Origin: Streptomyces sp. NBRC 109706
GTDB taxonomy: Bacteria > Actinomycetota > Actinomycetes > Streptomycetales > Streptomycetaceae
Length of the DNA: 64,000 bases
NCBI RefSeq assembly: GCF_000974485.1
Contig: NZ_BBOM01000010.1
Location: forward strand, 434,001-498,000
Reading direction: 5' to 3'
The translations under genes and the position numbers were made by a program. How positions within the stretch are numbered: the stretch's first letter is position 1; each line of letters starts with the position of its first letter. The notes under the pieces were generated by a model. That model saw only the letters and a list, made by a program, of their open reading frames with translations. It was not told where the DNA came from and did no database searches. Shown piece by piece: positions 42,440 to 49,875 of this stretch.

Positions 42440-43525
42440 CTACCGCCGGATCGTCCAGCCCCGCTCGCCGAGCGCGGCGGCCAGCGCCGGCGCCGCCGAC
42501 GGCTCCACCATCAGCTGCACAAGACCGGACTGCTGCCCGGTGGCGTGCTCGATGCGCACATCCTCGACGTTGACCCCGGCCCGGCCCGCGTCGGCGAAGA
42601 TCCTGGCCAGCTCGCCGGGACGGTCGGTGATGGAGACGGCGACCGTCTCATAGCTGGTCGGCGCGGCACCGTGCTTGCCCGGCACCCGTTCCCGGCCGGC
42701 GTTGCCGCGCCGCAGCAGCGCCTCGACGCCCGCGACGCCCGCCTCCCGTTTGGCCTCGTCGGCGGATTCGAGGGCGCGCAGCGAGCGGACCGTCTCGTCC
42801 AGATCGGCGGCCACCTCGGCCAGCACGTCGGCGACCGGGCCCGGGTTGGCCGACAGGATCTCCACCCACATCCGGGGGTCGGAGGCGGCGATCCTGGTCA
42901 CATCCCTGATGCCCTGGCCGCAGAGCCGCACCGCGGCCTCATCGGCCTCCCGCAGCCGGGCCGCCACCAGGCTGGAGACCAGCTGCGGGGTGTGCGAGAC
43001 CAGCGCCACCGCCCGGTCGTGCGCCTCGGGCGCCATCATCACCGGCACGGCGCGGCACAGCGCGGCCAGCTCCAGCACCAGGTTGACCACCTCGGTGGCG
43101 GTCTCCTGATGCGGGGTGAGCACCCAGGGCCGGCCCTCGAAGAGATCGGCGGTCGCGGCCAGCGGCCCTGACCGCTCCCGTCCGGCCATCGGGTGCGTAC
43201 CGAGGTAGCTGGTGGGGTCGCCGCCCAGCTCCACCAGCTCCCGCGCGGGGCCCGCCTTGACGCTGCCCACGTCCACATAGGCGCGGGCCGCGCCCCGCCG
43301 CTGCAGTTCGGCGACGGTGGTGGCGATCTGGGCGGGCGGGACGGCGACCAGGGCCAGCTCGACGGGACCGGTCGGCGGGTCCTCGCTGCCGGCGCCCAGC
43401 GCGGAGGCCGTGCGGCGCTGGTCGGGGTCCCGGTCGACGAGATGCACCCGGACGCCACGGGCGGTGAGCGCCAGGGCGGCGGAGGTGCCGATCAGGCCGC
43501 AACCGATGACGAGGGCGGTGCGCAT
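42440..43525 (-). CDS. tyrA: Prephenate dehydrogenase
   Basis: The 361-residue enzyme makes 4-hydroxyphenylpyruvate from prephenate with NAD for tyrosine. The dinucleotide motif is GCGLIGTS at 8-15, followed by GTHPMAGRERSG and VSHTPQLVSS as substrate motifs. A C-terminal ACT domain (about 285-360: VSITDRPGELARIFADAGRAG, shown in part) suggests feedback by an amino acid. It starts the tyrA-cmk-plsC-der cluster; the gap to cmk is about 200 bases. Confidence 0.94.
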   Translation of the reverse strand: MRTALVIGCGLIGTSAALALTARGVRVHLVDRDPDQRRTASALGAGSEDPPTGPVELALVAVPPAQIATTVAELQRRGAARAYVDVGSVKAGPARELVELGGDPTSYLGTHPMAGRERSGPLAATADLFEGRPWVLTPHQETATEVVNLVLELAALCRAVPVMMAPEAHDRAVALVSHTPQLVSSLVAARLREADEAAVRLCGQGIRDVTRIAASDPRMWVEILSANPGPVADVLAEVAADLDETVRSLRALESADEAKREAGVAGVEALLRRGNAGRERVPGKHGAAPTSYETVAVSITDRPGELARIFADAGRAGVNVEDVRIEHATGQQSGLVQLMVEPSAAPALAAALGERGWTIRR

Positions 43526-43582
43526 CCCATCAGCCTAGCCGCCGGAACGCGCCCCGTTCGATCGGCCTCGGGGGCCGCCGGC

Positions 43583-44740
43583 TCACAGCCCGACCTCCCG
43601 CATCAGCCGGCCGACCTCGGTGTTGGTCATCCGCCGCAGCCAGCCCGACTTCTGGTCGCCCAGCACGATCGGCCCGAAGCCCGTGCGGACCAGTCGATCG
43701 ACCGGGAAGCCGACCTCGGCCAGCATCCGCCGCACGATGTGCTTGCGCCCCTCGTGCAGCGCGACCTCGACCAGGTAGTTGCGCCCGGTGTTCTCGACCA
43801 CCCGGAAGTGGTCGGCCTTGGCGTAGCCGTCCTCCAGCTCGACGCCGCTCTTGAGCCGCTTGCCGAGATCGCGCGGGATGGGCCCCTGGATCGCGGCCAG
43901 ATAGGTCTTGCGCACGCCGTACTTGGGGTGCGTGAGGCGGTGCGCCAGCTCGCCGTGGTTGGTGAGCAGGATCAGCCCCTCGGTCTCGGTGTCGAGACGA
44001 CCCACGTGGAAGAGCCGCGTCTCGCGGTTCTGCACATAGTCGCCGAGGCACTGCCGCCCGTCCGGGTCCTCCATCGAGGAGACCACCCCGGCCGGCTTGT
44101 TGAGGGCGAAGAAGAGGTACGACTGGCTGGCGACGGTGAGCCCGTCGACCTTGATCTCGTCCGTCTCCGGGTCGACCCGCCGCCCCTGGGAGGTGACGAT
44201 CTCGCCGTTGACCTCGACCCGCGACTGGTCGATCAGCTCCTCACAGGTCCGCCGGGAGCCGAGACCGGCCCTGGCCAGCACCTTCTGCAGCCGTTCGCCC
44301 TCCGGCTCGCCGAACGTGGTGGGCAGCCGCACCGACGGCTTGTCGTGCCGCTCGCGGTTGCGCTCCTCCAGCAGGGCGTCGTACTCGCGGGACCGGCCGG
44401 GCGCCGGACGCCGCCGGGGACCGCCCTTGCCCTGGCCACGGGGGCCGCCGCCCTGACCACGCGGGCCACCGCCCTGCGGACGGCCACCGCCACCCTGGCC
44501 CCGGGGGCCACCGCTCTGGGGACGGCCGCCGCCCTGGCCGCGTTCGCCGCCGGGCGCGCCCTGGCCCCGGCGGTCGCCGCCTCCGCCCTGGCCGCCGCTC
44601 TGCCCGCCCTGGCCCTGGTTGTAGCGGCGCTCCTCGGGACGTGGCCGACCCGCGCGCTGTCGCCGGTCGTCGCGGTTGTCGCCCGCGCCCCGGTTGTTCC
44701 GGCTGGTGTTCCGGTTGGTGTTCCTGCCGCTGCTTCGCAT
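43583..44740 (-). CDS. Pseudouridine synthase, RluB/RsuA family, with disordered N-terminus
   Basis: The 385-residue protein has about 125 N-terminal residues rich in Gly, Gln, Arg and Pro (GGPRGQGGG-like repeats). They are followed by an S4 RNA-binding domain (GERLQKVLARAGLGSRRTCEEL) and the synthase domain. The catalytic Asp is in GRLDTETEGL near 248. It would modify 23S or 16S rRNA. The disordered RGG-like part is common in actinobacteria and may bind RNA. The ATG at 44740 overlaps the scpB stop by bases ATGA. Confidence 0.92.
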   Translation of the reverse strand: MRSSGRNTNRNTSRNNRGAGDNRDDRRQRAGRPRPEERRYNQGQGGQSGGQGGGGDRRGQGAPGGERGQGGGRPQSGGPRGQGGGGRPQGGGPRGQGGGPRGQGKGGPRRRPAPGRSREYDALLEERNRERHDKPSVRLPTTFGEPEGERLQKVLARAGLGSRRTCEELIDQSRVEVNGEIVTSQGRRVDPETDEIKVDGLTVASQSYLFFALNKPAGVVSSMEDPDGRQCLGDYVQNRETRLFHVGRLDTETEGLILLTNHGELAHRLTHPKYGVRKTYLAAIQGPIPRDLGKRLKSGVELEDGYAKADHFRVVENTGRNYLVEVALHEGRKHIVRRMLAEVGFPVDRLVRTGFGPIVLGDQKSGWLRRMTNTEVGRLMREVGL

Positions 44741-45426
44741 CAATGATCCGTTGGGGAGTCGCCGCTGTCGTCTGCATCTACGTCGAACGACGGCACCCCC
44801 TCCTGGCTCTCCCCCTCGATCTGGTCCGCTTCGGGTAGGAAGGGCGCCAGCTCGGGAAGCTCGTCCAAGCCGCGCAGGCCCATCCGCTCCAGAAAGTAGT
44901 GCGTCGTCCCATACAGGATCGCACCTGTTTCGGGTTCGCTGCCCGCTTCGGCCAGCAGCCCCCGCTGGAGCAGGGTCCGCATCACGCCATCACAGTTCAC
45001 GCCACGGATCGCGGAGACCCGGGAACGGCTCACCGGCTGCCGGTAGGCGACCACGGCCAGGGTCTCCAACGCGGCCTGGGTGAGCCTGGCGTGCTGGCCG
45101 TCCAGCACGAAGCGGTCCACGACCTTCGCGTAGGCGGGCCGGGTGTAGTACCGCCAGCCGCCGGCGACCAGCCGCAGCTCGAAGCCGCGCCCGTCCCTGG
45201 TGTACTCGTCGGCCAGCTCGCGCAGCGCGTCGGCGACGTCCCGGCGGCGGTGGCCGAGCACCTTGGCGAGGTGTTCCTCGCTCGCCGGCTCGTCCACCAC
45301 CATGAGCACCGCCTCAAGGGCCGGCTTGAGCAGGGTCGGCTCCTCGGCGGCCCCGGCCGCCCCGTCCGTGCCGGCAACCCCGTCCGCCCGGCTTGTCGCC
45401 GCCTCGCCCGCCGCTGTCTCGGTCAT
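44740..45426 (-). CDS. scpB: Segregation and condensation protein ScpB
   Basis: The 228-residue protein has the two winged-helix domains of ScpB (LKPALEAVLMVVDEPASEEH; LTQAALETLAVVAYRQPVSR; IRGVNCDGVMRTLLQRGL) plus an acidic tail. ScpB with ScpA and SMC forms the bacterial condensin. The ATG overlaps the scpA stop by four bases. Confidence 0.95.
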   Translation of the reverse strand: MTETAAGEAATSRADGVAGTDGAAGAAEEPTLLKPALEAVLMVVDEPASEEHLAKVLGHRRRDVADALRELADEYTRDGRGFELRLVAGGWRYYTRPAYAKVVDRFVLDGQHARLTQAALETLAVVAYRQPVSRSRVSAIRGVNCDGVMRTLLQRGLLAEAGSEPETGAILYGTTHYFLERMGLRGLDELPELAPFLPEADQIEGESQEGVPSFDVDADDSGDSPTDH

Positions 45427-46472
45427 TCCGCCTCCTCCGTGGGACCCGGCGTCCCGTCCTCGGGACCGTCGGGATCCCCGGCGGCCCGGTCGAACTCGTC
45501 GCTCACCCGCGCCCGCCCCGGGTCGACGCCGCTCCAGCGGACCGTCAACGGGCCCAGTGCCTCGTCCTGTTCGAGCGCGACGACACGTTCCCGGTACAGC
45601 TCAAGCAGGGCCAGGAAGCGCGCCACCACGGTGAGGGTGTCGGGGGCGTCCGCCGTCAGCTCGGCGAAGGTCGCCGCGCCCAGCTCCCGCAGCCGGGCGA
45701 TCACCACCTCGGCCTGCTCGCGGACGCTGACCAACGGGGCGTGGATGTGCTCGACATACACCTCGGGCTTGGGCTTGGGCAGCATCGCCTTGGCCGCGAG
45801 CCGGGCGAAGCCCTCGGGCCCGATGGTGATCACCACCTCGGGCAACAGCTCGGCGTGGTGCGGTTCCAGACCCACGGTACGGGGGTGCCGCAGGGACTCG
45901 TCGGCCAGTCGCGCCGAGAAGATCTCGGCCACCCGCTTGAACGCGCGGTACTGCAACAGCCGGGCGAACAGCAGGTCGCGGGCCTCCAGCAGGGCGAGGT
46001 CCGCCTCGTCCTCCACCTCGGCGGTGGGCAGCAGTCGGGCGGCCTTCAGATCCAACAGGGTCGCGGCGACCACCAGGAACTCGGTGGTCTGGTCCAGGTC
46101 GCCGTCCGGGCCCATCGCGCGGAGATGGGCGAGGAAATCGTCGGTGACCCGGGACAGCGCGACCTCGGTGACATCGAGTTTGTGCCGCGAGATCAGCTGG
46201 AGGAGCAGGTCGAAGGGCCCCTCGAAGTTCTCCAACACCACCCGGAACCGGCCGTCCTCGGCCTCCGCCGCCGCCTCCCCGGCCTCCCCCGCCGGTGCCG
46301 CCTCCGGTTCGGGGGCGGCGTCGGGCTCGTCGCGGTCCGCCTCGGCGGGCCCGGCGGGTTCGACGGGCGCCTGGGGCGGGTCCGGCGCCGGCGTGGCGTC
46401 GGTCGACGCGCCCTCCGGGGGCCTTGCGGGGCCGGTTCCCAGAGGGCGACGTGGTCGGGTGGGCGGGGTCAT
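45423..46472 (-). CDS. scpA: Segregation and condensation protein ScpA
   Basis: The 349-residue kleisin ScpA has an unusual N-terminal acidic/Pro-rich stretch of about 75 residues, then FRVVLENFEGPFDLLLQLISRHKLDV and LVVAATLLDLKAARLLP, the SMC neck-binding region. The C-terminal winged helix runs from RVVALEQDEALGPL. It follows the small RHH-like protein with about 50 bases between. smc is not in this window. Confidence 0.95.
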   Translation of the reverse strand: MTPPTRPRRPLGTGPARPPEGASTDATPAPDPPQAPVEPAGPAEADRDEPDAAPEPEAAPAGEAGEAAAEAEDGRFRVVLENFEGPFDLLLQLISRHKLDVTEVALSRVTDDFLAHLRAMGPDGDLDQTTEFLVVAATLLDLKAARLLPTAEVEDEADLALLEARDLLFARLLQYRAFKRVAEIFSARLADESLRHPRTVGLEPHHAELLPEVVITIGPEGFARLAAKAMLPKPKPEVYVEHIHAPLVSVREQAEVVIARLRELGAATFAELTADAPDTLTVVARFLALLELYRERVVALEQDEALGPLTVRWSGVDPGRARVSDEFDRAAGDPDGPEDGTPGPTEEAE

Positions 46473-46522
46473 CGCCGGGCAGGTTACTCCCCGGCGCGCC
46501 GGCGCCGGGGCGCGCCGCGCGG

Positions 46523-47119
46523 TCAGCGACCGCGCAGTCGGCGCACCAAGATGCTGGCGTCGCCCCGGGATTCGAGGTCGGCGAGCACCACGGCGACGGC
46601 CTCGCGAACGATCCGGCCGCGGTCGACGGCGAGGCCGTGTTCGCCGCGCAGTACCAGCCGGGCGTGCTCCAGGTCCATCAACTCCTCGGCGGAGACATAG
46701 ACGGTGATCTTCTCGTCGTGGCGCTCGCGCCCGCTGGGCCGGCGCCCGGCGCCCCGCCCCTTCCGGGGCGTCGCGGGGGCCCCGCCCCGCGCGCCGGCGT
46801 TCTTGCCGGCGGGCGGAACACTGGGGCGGCCCGCGCCGTCCCGCTGGGGTTGGCCCGGGACCTGGGGCTGCTCACGCCCCGACCGTTCCCGCGCCGGCCC
46901 GGCGCCCGGCTCACGCGCCGGGCGCGCGCCCCGGGCCCCCGCGCCCTCGTCGGACGCGGGGCCCGCCGCCTGGGCCGACTGCTCGGCCCCGGCGGTCGGT
47001 TGGCCATCGGGCCCCGGCTCGCCCTCGGTGTGCTCGGGAGGGGTCGACGGCTGTACCGCCGCCCCACCGGTACTACGGAACAGTTCGTCGGCCGCCGGAA
47101 GGCTCACTCGGCGTGGCAC
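46523..47119 (-). CDS. Small protein with ribbon-helix-helix-like C-terminus, next to ParA
   Basis: The 198-residue protein has a long disordered Pro/Gly/Arg-rich middle (about 25-130). The C-terminal domain (KITVYVSAEELMDLEHARLVL, then DRGRIVREAVAVVLADLE) looks like a ribbon-helix-helix DNA-binding fold, as in partner proteins of ParA-type ATPases. The GTG at 47119 lies inside the end of parA (16-bp overlap). With scpA-scpB directly downstream it could link the ParA ATPase to DNA or to condensin (inference). The function is not known to me. Confidence 0.72.
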   Translation of the reverse strand: MPRRVSLPAADELFRSTGGAAVQPSTPPEHTEGEPGPDGQPTAGAEQSAQAAGPASDEGAGARGARPAREPGAGPARERSGREQPQVPGQPQRDGAGRPSVPPAGKNAGARGGAPATPRKGRGAGRRPSGRERHDEKITVYVSAEELMDLEHARLVLRGEHGLAVDRGRIVREAVAVVLADLESRGDASILVRRLRGR

Positions 47120-48270
47120 CGGGCGAGCACCTCCCTGGCGAGCTGCCGATAGGCCGCCGCCCCCACGGAGTTGGAGGCGTAGGTAGTGATCGGCTCCCCC
47201 GCGACGGTGGTCTCGGGGAAGCGGACCGTGCGGCCGATGACCGTGTGGTAGACGCTGTCGTCGAACGCCTCGACGACCCGGGCGAGCACCTCACGGCTGT
47301 GCACCGTGCGGGAGTCGTACATGGTCGCCAGGATCCCGTCGAGCCGCAGGTCGGGGTTGAGCCGCTCCTGCACCTTCTCGATGGTCTCCGTGAGCAATGC
47401 GACGCCCCGCAGCGCGAAGAACTCGCATTCGAGCGGCACGATCACCTTGTGCGCCGCGGTGAGCGCGTTCACGGTGAGCAGGCCGAGCGACGGCTGACAG
47501 TCGATGATGATGAAGTCGTAGTCGCTCAGCAGCGGTTGGAGGCCGCGCTGGAGGGTCGACTCGCGCGCCACCTCGCTCACCAGCTGCACCTCGGCGGCGG
47601 AGAGGTCGATATTGCTCGGCAGCAGGTCCATGCCCGCCACGGCCGTCTTGAGCAGTACCTCATCGGGGGCCATGCCCCGTTCCATCAACAGGTTGTAGAT
47701 GGTGAGGTCCAGCTCCATGGGGTTGACCCCCAGTCCGACCGACAGGGCGCCCTGGGGATCGAAGTCCACCAGGAGCACCCGGCGTCCGTACTCGGCCAGC
47801 GCCGCGCCCAGGTTGATGGCCGAGGTGGTCTTGCCCACCCCGCCCTTCTGGTTGCACATGGCGATGACCTTCGCCGGTCCGCGCTCGGTGAGCGGGCCCG
47901 GGATGGGGAAGTACGGCAGCGGGCGGCCGGTCGGCCCGATGCGCTCCCGGCGTTGCCGGGCCGCGTCGGGGGCGATCGTGGCCGCGTATTCGGGGTCGGG
48001 CTCGTATTCCGCGTCCGGGTCGTAGAACTGCCCGTCGGGGATGTCTTCGTAGTCGGGATAACGGTCGGTCTCGCCGGCCGTTCGGTTCGCTGTTACGGCA
48101 CTGGCCTCGTGGCCGTCCGTGCTCTGATGCGCTGTCATGCTCGGTTGGCTCTGGTGGGTTGCGAAGGTATGAACAGCGACGGAGCCGATGCCCGTCGAAT
48201 CCGAGGCGCTCTGACGCCGCTCCGGGACCCCTGGCTGTGCTCCCCTGGGAGTAATTATCGACTCATTCAC
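47104..48270 (-). CDS. ParA-family ATPase (chromosomal, non-oriC copy)
   Basis: The 388-residue protein has a deviant Walker A motif (KGGVGKTT at 142-149), LVDFDPQGALSVGLG and DFIIIDCQPSLGLLT. It has a long acidic N-terminus of about 130 residues without known domain. ParA proteins move cargo using ATP-dependent DNA binding. There is no parB beside it; the RHH-like protein and scpA, scpB follow. I chose the GTG at 48270, preceded by a perfect AAGGAGGT. Streptomyces has a separate parAB at oriC, so this is an orphan paralogue. Confidence 0.9.
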   Translation of the reverse strand: MNESIITPRGAQPGVPERRQSASDSTGIGSVAVHTFATHQSQPSMTAHQSTDGHEASAVTANRTAGETDRYPDYEDIPDGQFYDPDAEYEPDPEYAATIAPDAARQRRERIGPTGRPLPYFPIPGPLTERGPAKVIAMCNQKGGVGKTTSAINLGAALAEYGRRVLLVDFDPQGALSVGLGVNPMELDLTIYNLLMERGMAPDEVLLKTAVAGMDLLPSNIDLSAAEVQLVSEVARESTLQRGLQPLLSDYDFIIIDCQPSLGLLTVNALTAAHKVIVPLECEFFALRGVALLTETIEKVQERLNPDLRLDGILATMYDSRTVHSREVLARVVEAFDDSVYHTVIGRTVRFPETTVAGEPITTYASNSVGAAAYRQLAREVLARCHAE

Positions 48271-48621
48271 AAGTCGTCTTACCTCCTTGGGGACCAGGAA
48301 ACTTCTAGACAGAGTCAGCGTTGCACCATGCCGACGTTTGGCGACTCTATGGCGTGTCGGCGGTCCGCAGCAACACAATCCACCGGACCGGCACGGATGT
48401 GTCGGCCATCGAACAATCGCTTGTCAAGGGCCCATGCTTCGCGAGACGGGCGATTCCCACCCCTTCCCAGACGGCTAAACGGCGACGTTAGCGACGAGTT
48501 GGGGGCTTCTCGGGCGTCTCGACGAGCCGCCCGAGTGGCTGAATCGACACGGTGGTCGAACGCCCCGATGTGACATTCCCGATGTTGACGCGAGGAGTTG
48601 ACCCGGTGGGGGGACGCTCCC
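48271..48621. other. Gap between ald and the ParA gene
   Basis: The 351 bases carry the leader of the parA operon (right beside 48270) and a likely ald terminator at 48509-48535. No gene is seen. TCTAGA at about 48304-48309 could be part of a -10 for parA. Confidence 0.45.
48509..48535 (-). terminator. Likely ald terminator
   Basis: CTCGGGCG and CGCCCGAG pair at the base, with CTC/GAG inside, about 87 bases after the ald stop. Confidence 0.5.
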
Positions 48622-49734
48622 TCAGGCAAGGACCTCGGACGGTGCGACAAACGGCAGTTGGTGGGCCTCGGCGACGGGACTGTTGGTCACCTGACCCTCG
48701 TGTGTGGCGAGCCCGGCCGCCAGCCCCTCGCTCGCCCGCAGCGCGGAACGCCAACCGTGCGCGGCGAGTTGGGTGATGTAGGGCAGGGTGGCGTTGGTCA
48801 GCGCGTATGTCGAGGTACTGGGCACGGCGCCCGGCATGTTGGCCACGCAGTAGAAGAGCGAGCCATGCACCGGAAAGGTCGGCTCGGCATGGGTGGTGGG
48901 CCGTGAGTCGGCGAAGCAGCCACCCTGGTCGATCGCGATGTCGACAAGGACACTTCCCGGCCGCATCCGGGACACCAGCTCCCCGCTCACCAGACGAGGC
49001 GCCCTGGCACCCGGGATCAGCACGGCGCCGATCACCAGGTCCGCGTCGAGCACGGCCCGCTCCAGGGCGAACGCGTTGGAGGTGACGGTGCGCACCCGGG
49101 TGCCGAACACCCGGTCGAGATCGCGCAGTTTGGCGGTGTCCTTGTCCAGCACGGTGACCGTGAAGCCCAGCCCCACGGCGATCTGGGTGGCGTTCCAGCC
49201 CGCGACCCCGGCGCCGATCACCACCGCGTGGCCCGCCGGGGTGCCGGGGACGCCGCCGGGCAGCACGCCACGGCCGCCCACCGGGCGCATCAGGTGATAG
49301 GCGCCCACCTGGCTGGCCAGCCGGCCGGCCACCTCGGACATCGGCGCCAGCAGCGGCAGGGCGCCGCCGGCCGTCACCGTCTCGTAGGCGATGGCGGTGG
49401 TGCCGGCGGCCACCAGCGCCTCGGTGCACTCCCGGGAGGCGGCGAGGTGCAGATAGGTGAAGAGGGTCAGGTCCTTGCGCAGCCGGTGGTACTCCTCGGC
49501 CACCGGCTCCTTGACCTTGAGCAGCAGGTCGGCCTCGGCCCAGACCTGGTCGGCGTCGGCCAGCACGGTGGCGCCGGCGGCGACGTACTCCTCGTCGGGG
49601 ATGGCGGAGCCACGGCCGGCGCCGCGCTCCAGATAGACCTGGTGGCCGCCGCTGACGAGCTCGTGTGCGCCGGCCGGGGTGATGGCCACGCGGAACTCGT
49701 TGTTCTTGACCTCGCGGGGGATGCCAACCTTCAT
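48622..49734 (-). CDS. ald: Alanine dehydrogenase
   Basis: The 370-residue enzyme interconverts alanine with pyruvate and ammonia using NAD. MKVGIPREVKNNEFRVAITP, the NAD motif GAGVAGWNATQIAVGLG near 170-186, VDIAIDQGGCFADSRPTTH and VANMPGAVPSTST are typical. The ATG at 49734 has an AAGGA site. It lies between the ParA operon and a TPR ATPase as in other Streptomyces. Confidence 0.96.
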   Translation of the reverse strand: MKVGIPREVKNNEFRVAITPAGAHELVSGGHQVYLERGAGRGSAIPDEEYVAAGATVLADADQVWAEADLLLKVKEPVAEEYHRLRKDLTLFTYLHLAASRECTEALVAAGTTAIAYETVTAGGALPLLAPMSEVAGRLASQVGAYHLMRPVGGRGVLPGGVPGTPAGHAVVIGAGVAGWNATQIAVGLGFTVTVLDKDTAKLRDLDRVFGTRVRTVTSNAFALERAVLDADLVIGAVLIPGARAPRLVSGELVSRMRPGSVLVDIAIDQGGCFADSRPTTHAEPTFPVHGSLFYCVANMPGAVPSTSTYALTNATLPYITQLAAHGWRSALRASEGLAAGLATHEGQVTNSPVAEAHQLPFVAPSEVLA

Positions 49735-49875
49735 GTCGATCACGGTCCTTGGGTCGCGAAGCTGAGTCGCGGAGCTGCGGCGCGGCCTCGGGTGGAGACC
49801 TCCGTCACAACCTGCCGCAAAGGATGCTTTGACCATTTTAAGCAAGGAGAGAACGCTGTCTACCCTTGGTTTCAG

